25,282 nucleotides of DNA. It comes from VFMC01 sp044359565. GTDB taxonomy: Bacteria; Actinomycetota; Acidimicrobiia; Acidimicrobiales; Ilumatobacteraceae. Below the pieces are notes generated by a model that saw only the letters and a list, made by a program, of their open reading frames with translations, made no database searches and was not told the DNA's origin. Shown here in pieces: positions 10,335 to 19,040 of the stretch (its first letter is position 1; the number at the start of each line of letters is the position of its first letter). The position numbers were made by a program, and so were the translations under genes. Where the stretch lies: positions 1 through 25,282 of the forward strand of contig JBIKLX010000028.1 in NCBI GenBank assembly GCA_044359565.1, given 5' to 3'.

Positions 10335-10351
10335 GGCACCGTCAGCTGAGG
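10322..10351 (+). repeat. 15-bp tandem duplication across the cupredoxin stop codon
   Basis: CACCGTCAGCTGAGG occurs twice in direct succession (10322-10336 and 10337-10351). The first copy holds the TGA stop (10332-10334), and the second repeats the last codons and the stop downstream. Confidence 0.85.
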
Positions 10352-10371
10352 CACCAGTCGATGCGGTGTCG

Positions 10372-12519
10372 TCAGCCCACGGCGCGTACGGCGACGGGGA
10401 TGGCGCTCATCACGGGCATACCGGTGAAGCGGTCGTAGCCGCTGTCGGCGTCGATGAGGGCTGCGGTGGTGGAACCGAACTCGCTGAGCGGCGAGGGGTC
10501 GTCGGGTAGGCCTCCCCAGGCGTGGGCCATGCTCACCGAACCGGGCCGCACATCGGCGGCCGCCTTCACGACCGCGCGGATGGTGCCGCGTGGCGACGAC
10601 ACCTCCACCTGGCCGCCGTCGGTGGCACCGAGCGCGGCGAGATCGTCGGGGTGCATGTGGGCGAAGTTGGTGCCCTCTCTCTTGCGCAGCACGTCGAGTT
10701 CGCGGCCCGACGAGTTGAACACGCTCTTCAACCGGCGCGACGTGAGGCGGAACGTGTGGCGGGTCGGGTCGAAGCCCTGCACCACCTGGGCCGACGAGGT
10801 CTCGCGCAGCACCTCGGCCAGTTCCTCGGCGATGCCCTCGGGCGCCAGGTCGAGTCGGGCGGTGACCGAGTCGTCGGCGGCCACCACCACGGTGGCCAGT
10901 TCGGGCCGCAGCGTGGCGCCGTCGGCGCGCACCTGTGCCATCGGCACCTTCGAGGTGGCGTAGATGAGGTCGAGCACATCGTCGGCATCGACCGGGGCGC
11001 CGGGGTCGATGGCACCACCGGGCAGCGTGATGGTGACGCCCAGCCGGGCCGCCACCTCGGTGTACAGCTGCCACTCCTGGCGCATCTCGGGTGCCGGCTC
11101 GATGATTGCCGGGCTGTAGTTGGTGTACGCCTCGGGGAACCAGCGGTCGATGGTGGTGGGCACGTCGGGGCGTTCCAGGCTCAGCGTGCTGGCGATGACG
11201 TAGTGGGCCAGTTCGGCCGTGGCCGACAGGTTGGCATCGACCGCCACGTGCAGGTCGAGCGTCTGCAGCGCGGCGACGGTCTTGTGCTGGTCGGGCCAGG
11301 CCACCACCGGGTTGCCGCCCAGGGTGAACAGGGCCCGGATCTGGCCCTCGCCCTCCAGCAGCATCTCGTCGGCCAGCGTGCTGGTGGGCGCCTCGCCACG
11401 GAACGAGTGCAGGCCACGGATGCGCGACTGCACCCCCTTGGTGAGCACATGCGGCACGGGCGGCGACGGCTGGGCGCGCACCGGCCCGGGGGGCGAGAGT
11501 GCGCCGTTGGGGTTGGCCAGCGTGTCGCCGGCCCGCTTGTAGCGGCCGAGCATCGTGTTGATGCTGATGGCCAGGTGCTCGCTGAGCGTGCTGTGGGGCG
11601 CCATGTTGGGCCCGGTGCCGGTGCTGACCGCACCGGTGCCACGGCGACCGAACTGCCGGGCGGCCTCGATCACCTGCTCGGCGGGCACGCCGGCGCGGGC
11701 CTCGACGAACTCGGGGGTGAACGGGTCGACCGCGGCGGCCAATGCGTCGGCGCCGGTGACCCACCGCTCGCAGAACTCGTGGTCGAGCAGGTCGTCGACG
11801 AACAACTGGCGGATGATGCCGGCGAGCAGCGTGGGGTCTTCGCCTGGTCGCACCTGGAGGTGCAGGTCGGCGTAGGCCGCCATCTCGGTGCGGCGCGGGT
11901 CGACCACGATGAGGTACAGCCCCTTCGCCTTGGCGGCGCGCAGGCGCACCAGAGGGTTGTAGCTGGGCAGGCCACCGGGGAACGAGTAGGTGCTCACCAG
12001 CGTGTTGCAGCCGATCACCATGGCCGTGGCACTGGTCTCGAAGTCGTGCACCCCGGCCTGCCAGGCGCCGTGGCGCATCGGGGCGATCATCTTCGCCGGC
12101 TGGTCGATGGAGCTGGAGGTGTAGAAGCTGGGCGAGCCGATGGCCTGGTGGAAGGCCTTGGCCACGGGCAGGCCGGTGGCGTTCTGGTAGGCGGCGGTGC
12201 CGCAGTAGGTGGCCAGGCTGCGCGGCCCGTGGCGTTCGAGGATGCCCGCGAGGCGGTCGGCGATCTGGTCGAAGGCGAGGTCGGTGGCGATGGGCTCGAA
12301 GCCACCGGCGGCGCGCACCAGGCTGGTGGCCAGGCGCCCCGGATGGTGGTGCTGGTCGCCGAGGTGGCGGCCCTTCACGCACGTGTACCCGCCGTACATC
12401 GGGTCGTCGTTCACCCCGTGCACCGCCAGCACGCGGTTGGCCTCCACGTCGACGTCGACGTCGATCGCGCACCCCGCATGGCAGAACCGGCAGAACGACC
12501 GCCGTGTCTCGACCGTCAT
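10372..12519 (-). CDS. Molybdopterin-dependent oxidoreductase, DMSO reductase family, cytoplasmic
   Basis: A 715-residue catalytic subunit. An N-terminal [4Fe-4S] motif has C10, C13, C17 and C47 (CRFCHAGC ... YTCVKGR with K49), as in formate dehydrogenase / nitrate reductase-type enzymes. Bis-MGD-binding segments follow: TYCGTAAYQNATG (about 104-116), AMVIGCN (166-172), YLIVVDPRRTE, and the C-terminal MGD-binding barrel with HPDDLAALGATDGG and GSVSMAHAWGG. There is no twin-arginine signal, so it is cytoplasmic. At the place where formate dehydrogenases carry a Cys/Sec ligand to Mo, the sequence (SIDQPAKMIAPMRHG, from 137) shows no Cys, and a ligand is not obvious. The substrate is unknown; 'formate dehydrogenase-like' is not warranted. 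Start ATG at 12519 is set by a strong GGGAGGGG ribosome binding site (12530-12523). It lies downstream of the PuuD-like gene on the same strand. Confidence 0.88.
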   Translation of the reverse strand: MTVETRRSFCRFCHAGCAIDVDVDVEANRVLAVHGVNDDPMYGGYTCVKGRHLGDQHHHPGRLATSLVRAAGGFEPIATDLAFDQIADRLAGILERHGPRSLATYCGTAAYQNATGLPVAKAFHQAIGSPSFYTSSSIDQPAKMIAPMRHGAWQAGVHDFETSATAMVIGCNTLVSTYSFPGGLPSYNPLVRLRAAKAKGLYLIVVDPRRTEMAAYADLHLQVRPGEDPTLLAGIIRQLFVDDLLDHEFCERWVTGADALAAAVDPFTPEFVEARAGVPAEQVIEAARQFGRRGTGAVSTGTGPNMAPHSTLSEHLAISINTMLGRYKRAGDTLANPNGALSPPGPVRAQPSPPVPHVLTKGVQSRIRGLHSFRGEAPTSTLADEMLLEGEGQIRALFTLGGNPVVAWPDQHKTVAALQTLDLHVAVDANLSATAELAHYVIASTLSLERPDVPTTIDRWFPEAYTNYSPAIIEPAPEMRQEWQLYTEVAARLGVTITLPGGAIDPGAPVDADDVLDLIYATSKVPMAQVRADGATLRPELATVVVAADDSVTARLDLAPEGIAEELAEVLRETSSAQVVQGFDPTRHTFRLTSRRLKSVFNSSGRELDVLRKREGTNFAHMHPDDLAALGATDGGQVEVSSPRGTIRAVVKAAADVRPGSVSMAHAWGGLPDDPSPLSEFGSTTAALIDADSGYDRFTGMPVMSAIPVAVRAVG

Positions 12520-12584
12520 CGACCCCTCCCGATGGCTCGTATCCCCGCTGCGCACCGTACCGCGCACCCGACCCCGCACGCGCA

Positions 12585-12610
12585 ACGGGCCGCCCCTAGG
12601 GGCGGCCCGT
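12585..12610 (-). terminator. 26-bp perfect palindrome between PuuD-like and molybdo-enzyme genes
   Basis: A perfect inverted repeat with 13-base arms, central CCTAGG and outer ACGGGCCGCC / GGCGGCCCGT. It starts 21 bp after the stop of the PuuD-like gene. It can form a very stable stem, but with no loop spacer and no U-tract. It could be a rho-independent-like terminator or attenuator, or a dimer-binding operator for the downstream molybdo-enzyme gene. Confidence 0.45.
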
Positions 12611-12631
12611 CGGCAGTTCGATCGGTACGGA

Positions 12632-13396
12632 TCAGAGCTGGAAGAAGATCTCCGTGAGGATGAGGAAGATCACCCACAGGCCGAAGGCGGCGATGAGCGG
12701 GTTGCGCACACCCTTGCCGTCGTACAGCAGGTTGAGGCCCTTGTTGGGGGCGGTCTTCCACGGCATCAGGCCGAGAGCGTTGATCTCGAGGACGGCAATG
12801 ATGATGAGCGTGATGGCCCAGAAGGCCCCCATCTCGCCGCTGCTGAGCGTTGCACCCGTGGTGGGTGCGTGACCCTTGTAGACCATGAAGTACAGCATCG
12901 CCACCGAGAAGACGGCGTTCTGACGCGAGGCCATCACGGCCCGGCGGCCAGCGGCGGCAGCGTTGGGATCGGGCTCTCCACCGGCCAGCACGTTGGCGGC
13001 ATTGGCCAGCACCACCTTCTGGTTGCGCCAGATGACGCCCCACACGTTCAGCAACATGATGATGCCGAGGATCATGCCGGTGCTGATGGCGATGCCGCCG
13101 GCGTTCTTGCCGAAGCCGTCGGTGAAGTAGTCGGGGGTGACGAGCGTGATGAGGATGCCGGTCACGAACGTGAACACGGCCGCCCAGCGGAACCACCACA
13201 GCGCCTTACGGGCCACCTTGTCGATGGCGATGTTGCGGGCGCGGGCCTCGTCGCCGAACGCAGCGAACGCAGGCACCTGCACGAAGTTGAAGTAGTAGAG
13301 CAGGCCGATCCACATGATGCCGCCCAGGATGTGCAGCCACCGGAAGCCGAAGTTGCCGAGTGCGGCCCGGCTGAAGAACCCGTCGTATGCGAGCAT
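12632..13396 (-). CDS. PuuD/DUF989-like multi-spanning membrane protein (urate hydroxylase N-domain family) lacking cytochrome c
   Basis: A 254-residue membrane protein. Hydrophobic segments start with WLHILGGIMWIGLLYYFNFVQ (about 19-39), then WWFRWAAVFTFVTGILITLV, GMILGIIMLLNVWGVIW, a segment after 'ASRQNAVFSVAMLYFMV', AFWAITLIIIAVLEI and a last one in LIAAFGLWVIFLILTEIFF. The opening 'LHILGGIMWIG' and the following FNFVQVPAF are typical of the urate-oxidase N-terminal membrane family (PuuD). PuuD from Agrobacterium has an added C-terminal cytochrome c; here the protein ends after the membrane part and has no CxxCH. Start ATG at 13396 is fixed by an AGGGGAG ribosome binding site (13411-13405) 8 nt upstream. 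The function in this organism is uncertain; a membrane oxidoreductase is possible. Confidence 0.62.
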   Translation of the reverse strand: MLAYDGFFSRAALGNFGFRWLHILGGIMWIGLLYYFNFVQVPAFAAFGDEARARNIAIDKVARKALWWFRWAAVFTFVTGILITLVTPDYFTDGFGKNAGGIAISTGMILGIIMLLNVWGVIWRNQKVVLANAANVLAGGEPDPNAAAAGRRAVMASRQNAVFSVAMLYFMVYKGHAPTTGATLSSGEMGAFWAITLIIIAVLEINALGLMPWKTAPNKGLNLLYDGKGVRNPLIAAFGLWVIFLILTEIFFQL

Positions 13397-13446
13397 TGAG
13401 ATAACTCCCCTGTTGATGACGACCTGACGAAGCAGGAAACGGGGCG

Positions 13447-13452
13447 AACGTA
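13447..13452 (-). promoter_or_regulatory. Candidate -10 box (TACGTT) for the PuuD-like gene
   Basis: TACGTT on the minus strand fits TANNNT and would give a leader of roughly 45 nt that carries the AGGGGAG ribosome binding site. No convincing -35 is seen. It lies in the 145-bp divergent region shared with ettA. Confidence 0.28.
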
Positions 13453-13512
13453 GCACCCCTGCGGAGGGCTCGGTGTGATTCACCCACCTCCCCCGTCGCC
13501 GTGTGCCCGCAG

Positions 13513-13518
13513 TAGCCT
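13513..13518 (+). promoter_or_regulatory. Candidate -10 box (TAGCCT) for the ettA operon
   Basis: TAGCCT fits TANNNT, 23 nt before the ATG at 13542, leaving a short leader that holds GGAGGA (13531-13536). The -35 is not clear. Confidence 0.3.
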
Positions 13519-13541
13519 CACAGGCACCGCGGAGGACCCTG

Positions 13542-15214
<1,673 letters not shown>

Positions 15215-15218
<4 letters not shown>

Positions 15219-15994
15219 CCGAGTCCGACGCGGATCTGGCTCGCCGCCTGGCGGTGGAGGCCGGCCAACTGCTGGTGCAGGTCCGCGAGGAGATGACGGC
15301 GCGCAACGCGTCGAGCTGGCAGGTGATGGACACCGGCGACATCGCCAGCCACCGCTTCCTGGTCGAGCAACTGCGCATCACCCGGCCCGACGACGCCGTG
15401 CTGTCGGAGGAGGGCGCCGACGACCCGCGCCGAGCGACGGCCGACCGGGTGTGGATCGTCGACCCGCTCGACGGCACCAACGAGTTCGGCGAGCGCGGCC
15501 GCCACGACTGGGCAGTGCACGTAGCCCTGTGGGAACGCGGCGAATTGACCGCCGCTGCAGTGAGCCTGCCCGCGCTGGGCGCCGTGTTCGGCACCGACCC
15601 GGCGCCGGTGCTGCCCACCCCCACCCGCGAGCGACCGCGGCTGATCACCTCACGCAACCGCGCTCCGTACGCGGCGGTGCTGGTGGCCGACGCGCTCGAC
15701 TGCGACGCCGTGCGCCTCGGTTCGGCCGGCGCCAAGGCGATGGCCGTGGTGCTGGGCGAGGCCGACATCTACGTGCACGACGGCGGGATGTACCAGTGGG
15801 ACTCGGCGGCCCCGGCCGCGGTGGCACTGGCCGCCGGCCTGCACGCCACACGTATCGACGGCTCGCCACTCGTCTACAACGAGCGCGACGCGTGGCTGCC
15901 CGACTTCCTCATCTGCCGCCCCGAACTGGCCGACCCGGTGCTCGACGCCATCTGGGGCGAGCGCCGCAAGCGCTTCCACCGCATCATCACCTGA
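15215..15994 (+). CDS. cysQ: Inositol monophosphatase-family protein, 3'(2'),5'-bisphosphate nucleotidase CysQ-like
   Basis: A 259-residue protein of the Li+-sensitive, Mg2+-dependent phosphatase family. Metal-binding motifs: SEEGAD (64-69), WIVDPLDGTNEF with D83/D86 (80-91), and WDSAAPAAV with D196 (195-203). The GSAGAKAMAVVLGEADIYVH stretch (169-188) is typical of CysQ, which recycles 3'-phosphoadenosine 5'-phosphate from sulfate assimilation; a related inositol- or fructose-bisphosphatase role cannot be excluded. GTG start at 15215 overlaps the ettA stop by 4 bp (GTGA), which implies translational coupling. Confidence 0.85.
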
Positions 15995-16812
15995 TGGACC
16001 TGAAGGCGACGCGCTTCGAGATCGACGGTCGCGTGGCCACGGTGTGGCTGCACCGTCCCGACCGCCACAACGCATGGACGGGCCGCATGCACGCCGAGTA
16101 CCGCTGGGTGCTCGCCCACCTCGACACCCAGCCCGAGGTGCGGGCCGTAGTGGTCACCGGCACCCCGCCCGCGTTCTGCGTGGGCGGCGACAGCCAGGCC
16201 CTGGCCGGCCACGCCGAACGCGGCGGGTACGACCCCGGCATGCCCGCCGACGCCGCCCGCCCCGGCTACGGCGTGCGGCCCGAGTTCGACCACGACTTCG
16301 CGTTCCAGTACGCGCTGCGCTTCCCCGTCATCGCCGCGGTGAACGGTGCCTGCGCCGGGGTGGGCCTGGCCGTGGCGCTGTTCGCCGACCTGCGCTTCGG
16401 CTCGGCCGCCGCCAAGTGCACCACTGCTGCGCCGAAGCTGGGCCTGCCCGCCGAGTACGGCATGAGCTGGGTGCTCCCCCGCCTCGTCGGTGTCACCCGC
16501 GCCACCGACCTGTTGCTGTCGGGCCGGGTGTTCACCCCGGCCGAGACCGAAGGGTGGGGCCTGTGGAACGGCGTCGGAGCCGACGGCGATGCGACGCTGG
16601 CGATGGCTCACGGCTACGCCCGCACGCTGGCCACGACGGTGGGGCCCAACGCGTTGCGCACCACCAAGGCGCAGATCTACACCGACCTGTTGCGTCACGA
16701 CGTGGGGGCAGCGCTCGACGACGCCCAGCGCCTCCTGGGCGAAGCGATGGCCACCGCCGAGTACCGCGAAGGCGTCGATGCCCTCAGGAATCGGCGCCCG
16801 CCAGCGTTCTAG
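15994..16812 (+). CDS. Enoyl-CoA hydratase/isomerase family protein (crotonase fold)
   Basis: A 272-residue crotonase. Oxyanion-hole segments are FCVGGDSQAL (61-70) and NGACAGVGLAVAL (117-129). E154 in LPAEYGMSWVLPRLVG fits the second catalytic glutamate of hydratases/isomerases, while the first position (GVG) lacks a glutamate, so an isomerase, hydrolase or other crotonase activity is as likely as hydration. RPDRHNAWT near residue 21 is the usual family start. ATG at 15994 overlaps the previous stop by one base (TGATG). The substrate is an unknown acyl-CoA. No obvious link to EttA or CysQ beyond the shared operon. Confidence 0.88.
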   Translation: MDLKATRFEIDGRVATVWLHRPDRHNAWTGRMHAEYRWVLAHLDTQPEVRAVVVTGTPPAFCVGGDSQALAGHAERGGYDPGMPADAARPGYGVRPEFDHDFAFQYALRFPVIAAVNGACAGVGLAVALFADLRFGSAAAKCTTAAPKLGLPAEYGMSWVLPRLVGVTRATDLLLSGRVFTPAETEGWGLWNGVGADGDATLAMAHGYARTLATTVGPNALRTTKAQIYTDLLRHDVGAALDDAQRLLGEAMATAEYREGVDALRNRRPPAF

Positions 16813-16826
16813 GCCATCTGGCCAAC

Positions 16827-16832
16827 TAGCAT
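16827..16832 (+). promoter_or_regulatory. Candidate -10 box (TAGCAT) for the His/Cys double-domain membrane protein gene
   Basis: TAGCAT fits TANNNT in the 51-bp gap after the crotonase stop. A short leader with GGGAGCA (16854-16860) follows, 3 nt before the ATG at 16864. This suggests that the gene has its own promoter and is not merely the last gene of the ettA operon. Confidence 0.32.
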
Positions 16833-16863
16833 CGCTCGAACTCATCGCATCTTGGGAGCAGCC

Positions 16864-18891
16864 ATGACGATTGCGGCAGACCCGTCCGATTTCGGACGTC
16901 TGGCAACCTCACCCACCGACGTGTCAGTCGATCAGACCACTCGGCGTCTGCCGGGTCTGGCCGTCGCGGCTGTTGCCTCCATCGGCGCCGGTGCCATCCA
17001 CGCTGCCGCCGCCGGCATCCACGCCGAGCACGTCGGATTGACTCGCATCTTCATCATCGGCGCCATCGCCCAGATGGGCGCCGGCCTGCTGGGCCTGCTG
17101 CGGCCCAACCGGGTGTGGGCGTTCGCCGTTGCCGCCGTCAATGCGGTCGCCGTCGGCGGATGGCTGGCCACCCGCATCACGGGAATCTCGTGGATCGAGG
17201 GCCTGCAGACCGCTGAAGCCCCGCAGTTCGCCGACACCGCCTGCGCCCTGCTCGGCGCTGTCGCCGCCGGTGCCGCCATCGCCTCGCTGCTGGCCGGATG
17301 GCAGACCGGCAAGCCGGTGCGTCTGCTCGCCCCCGGCGTAGCCGTCGCCCTGCTCACCGTGCCCGCCATGGTCGGCGCAACCTCGCACGTGCACGACCAC
17401 GGCAGCGGCGCCACGGCCACGGCGGCCGACGGTCACAGCGACCATGCGCACGACGACGGCACGACCGCAGCCGCTGGTGTCGCGGCCGGCGACGGCTCGG
17501 CCGCGCTGGCTGCCGATGGCCACGACCACAGCGCTGGCGCCGACGGCAGCGGCGCAGCAGCCGCCACTGCCGACGACGGCCACGCCCACGACCACGCCTC
17601 CGCCGCGGTCACCGACTCGAACGGCACGGTCGTGTGGCCGCGCCCGTGGGATCCCGCCCAGCCGATCGATCTGGCGGGCGTTCCAGGTGTGACCCCCGAG
17701 CAGGAGGCCCGTGCTCTCGCTCTCGTGCAGGCCAGCCTGAAGGAACTGCCGAGGTACGCCGACACCGCCGACGCCATCGCCGATGGCTACCGCTCGATCG
17801 GCGATGCCGGCACCGGCTCCGAGCACTTCATCCGCTACGACTACATCGGCGACGACAAGTTCCTCGACGCCACGGCGCCCGAGTCGCTCGTCTACACCGT
17901 CGACGGCGACAAGCGCATCCTCGCCGGCGCGATGTACATCGCCAGCGCCCGCCCCACCGACGACCCCACCCTCACCGACTTCGCTGGCCCGCTGATGCAG
18001 TGGCACAACCACGGCGACCTGTGCTGGGACCGCGTGAACGGCGTGGCCAGCGTGGTGGGGGTTGTCGACGACGTCACCGGCACGTGCGCCCGCGGCGTGA
18101 ACACCGGTGGCGAGAACCCGATGGTGCACGTCTGGGTGACACCCCATCAGTGCGGTGTGTTCGCCGCCCTCGACGGTGTGGGCGCCGGCCAGGCCGCCGT
18201 GCCCGATGCCCAGAGAGTCGACATGTGCAACGAGGCGCACGGCGACCACGGTGGTCATGGCAGCGCTGCTGCAGCACCCACCCCCAAGCCGTACGACCCC
18301 ACCCAACCGATCGACCTCAGTGGCACCCCGGGCGTCACCCCCGAGCAGCAGGCCGCCGCCGAGAACCTCATCGCCGTCACCCTGGTGCGCCTGCCGCAGT
18401 GGAGCGACTACAAGGTCGCCGAGGCAGCAGGCTTCCGATCCATCGGCGACGCTCTCACCGGTCATGAGCACTTCATCAACTGGGACTGGATCAACGACGA
18501 CACCGTCCTCGACCCCGACTACCCCGAGAGCCTCGTGTACGAGCCGCTGCCCGACGGCTCGAAGAAGCTCGTCAGTGCCATGTACATGCTGCCCGACACG
18601 GTGAAGCTCACCGAGGTGCCCGACATCGGTGGCGCCCTCATGCAGTGGCACATCCACGACGACCTGTGCTTCACCAACGACCCCGACGCGCCTCGCGTGG
18701 CGGGCATCACCGCCGTCGGCGGCGCCTGCCCCAACGGCCTCACGAAGTTCCGCCCGGCCCCGATGATCCACGTCTGGATCACGCCTCACAAGTGCGGCCC
18801 GTTTGCCGCACTCGAAGGCGTGGGTGCCGGGCAGGTGGCACCGGGCGAAGAGCACCTCTGCGACCACGCCCACGGCACGGGCGGCTTCTGA
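16864..18891 (+). CDS. Five-TM membrane protein with His-rich linker and two tandem copies of an unrecognised His/Cys-rich extracytoplasmic domain
   Basis: A 675-residue protein. Five hydrophobic segments (about 31-52, 60-80, 84-104, 123-146, 152-172); positive residues in the N-terminus (RR 27-28), RPNR (80-83) and GKPVR (149-153) put these inside and the C-terminal two thirds outside. Residues 174-246 are rich in His and Asp (HVHDHG, HSDHAHDD, HDH, HAHDH). Two homologous domains follow, about 263-443 and 478-657, each starting D-P-x-Q-P-I-D-L-x-G-x-P-G-V-T-P-E-Q. Shared residues: EHFI (H321/H536), PESLVY, MQWHxH (H381, H383/H596, H598), LC (C387/C602), a later Cys (C408/C622), HVWxTPHxCG (H422, H428, C430/H636, H642, C644) and FAALxGVGAGQ. 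The tail has further His/Cys. I do not recognise the function; extracytoplasmic metal binding (copper, zinc or iron) is the inference. Start ATG at 16864 follows GGGAGCA. Confidence 0.85.
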   Translation: MTIAADPSDFGRLATSPTDVSVDQTTRRLPGLAVAAVASIGAGAIHAAAAGIHAEHVGLTRIFIIGAIAQMGAGLLGLLRPNRVWAFAVAAVNAVAVGGWLATRITGISWIEGLQTAEAPQFADTACALLGAVAAGAAIASLLAGWQTGKPVRLLAPGVAVALLTVPAMVGATSHVHDHGSGATATAADGHSDHAHDDGTTAAAGVAAGDGSAALAADGHDHSAGADGSGAAAATADDGHAHDHASAAVTDSNGTVVWPRPWDPAQPIDLAGVPGVTPEQEARALALVQASLKELPRYADTADAIADGYRSIGDAGTGSEHFIRYDYIGDDKFLDATAPESLVYTVDGDKRILAGAMYIASARPTDDPTLTDFAGPLMQWHNHGDLCWDRVNGVASVVGVVDDVTGTCARGVNTGGENPMVHVWVTPHQCGVFAALDGVGAGQAAVPDAQRVDMCNEAHGDHGGHGSAAAAPTPKPYDPTQPIDLSGTPGVTPEQQAAAENLIAVTLVRLPQWSDYKVAEAAGFRSIGDALTGHEHFINWDWINDDTVLDPDYPESLVYEPLPDGSKKLVSAMYMLPDTVKLTEVPDIGGALMQWHIHDDLCFTNDPDAPRVAGITAVGGACPNGLTKFRPAPMIHVWITPHKCGPFAALEGVGAGQVAPGEEHLCDHAHGTGGF

Positions 18892-18893
18892 CC

Positions 18894-18978
18894 CACCCGA
18901 GTCCCCCGGCCCCACCCGAGTCGGCCCGGCCCACCCGAGTCGGCCCGGCTCACCCGAGTCGGCCCGGCTCACCCGAGG
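18894..18978. repeat. 19-bp tandem repeat, four units plus a partial fifth
   Basis: CACCCGAGTCGGCCCGGCC/T recurs with an exact 19-bp period at 18894, 18913, 18932, 18951 and 18970. The first unit is diverged and the last is only its first 8-9 bases. It fills the gap between two convergent genes and starts 3 bp after a stop codon. No CRISPR-like spacers are present. Confidence 0.85.
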
Positions 18979-19016
18979 CTGTTTTGCGCACCTGGGGTAC
19001 AGACAACCCTCGGGTG
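18970..19016. terminator. Candidate bidirectional hairpin after the 19-bp repeats
   Basis: CACCCGAGG (18970-18978, the last repeat unit) is the reverse complement of CCTCGGGTG (19008-19016). An inner CTGT/ACAG pair (18979-18982 with 18999-19002) extends the stem, with a bulge. The element lies between convergent stops at 18891 and 19041. The loop is long and there is no clean U-tract. Confidence 0.33.
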
Positions 19017-19040
19017 GCCTACCCGGACTCGGCGGCTCCG

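Noticed and set aside
10372..12519. Calling the molybdo-enzyme formate dehydrogenase or nitrate reductase
   Set aside because: The Fe-S motif is shared by many family members; no Cys/Sec ligand or partner subunits support a specific substrate.
10522..12657. 711-codon plus-strand open frame opposite the molybdo-enzyme
   Set aside because: Antisense shadow: low-complexity composition, no recognisable motif, and it runs through the palindrome and the neighbour's 3' end.
18894..18978. 19-bp repeats as a CRISPR array
   Set aside because: Units are directly adjacent with no unique spacers, and no cas genes are present.
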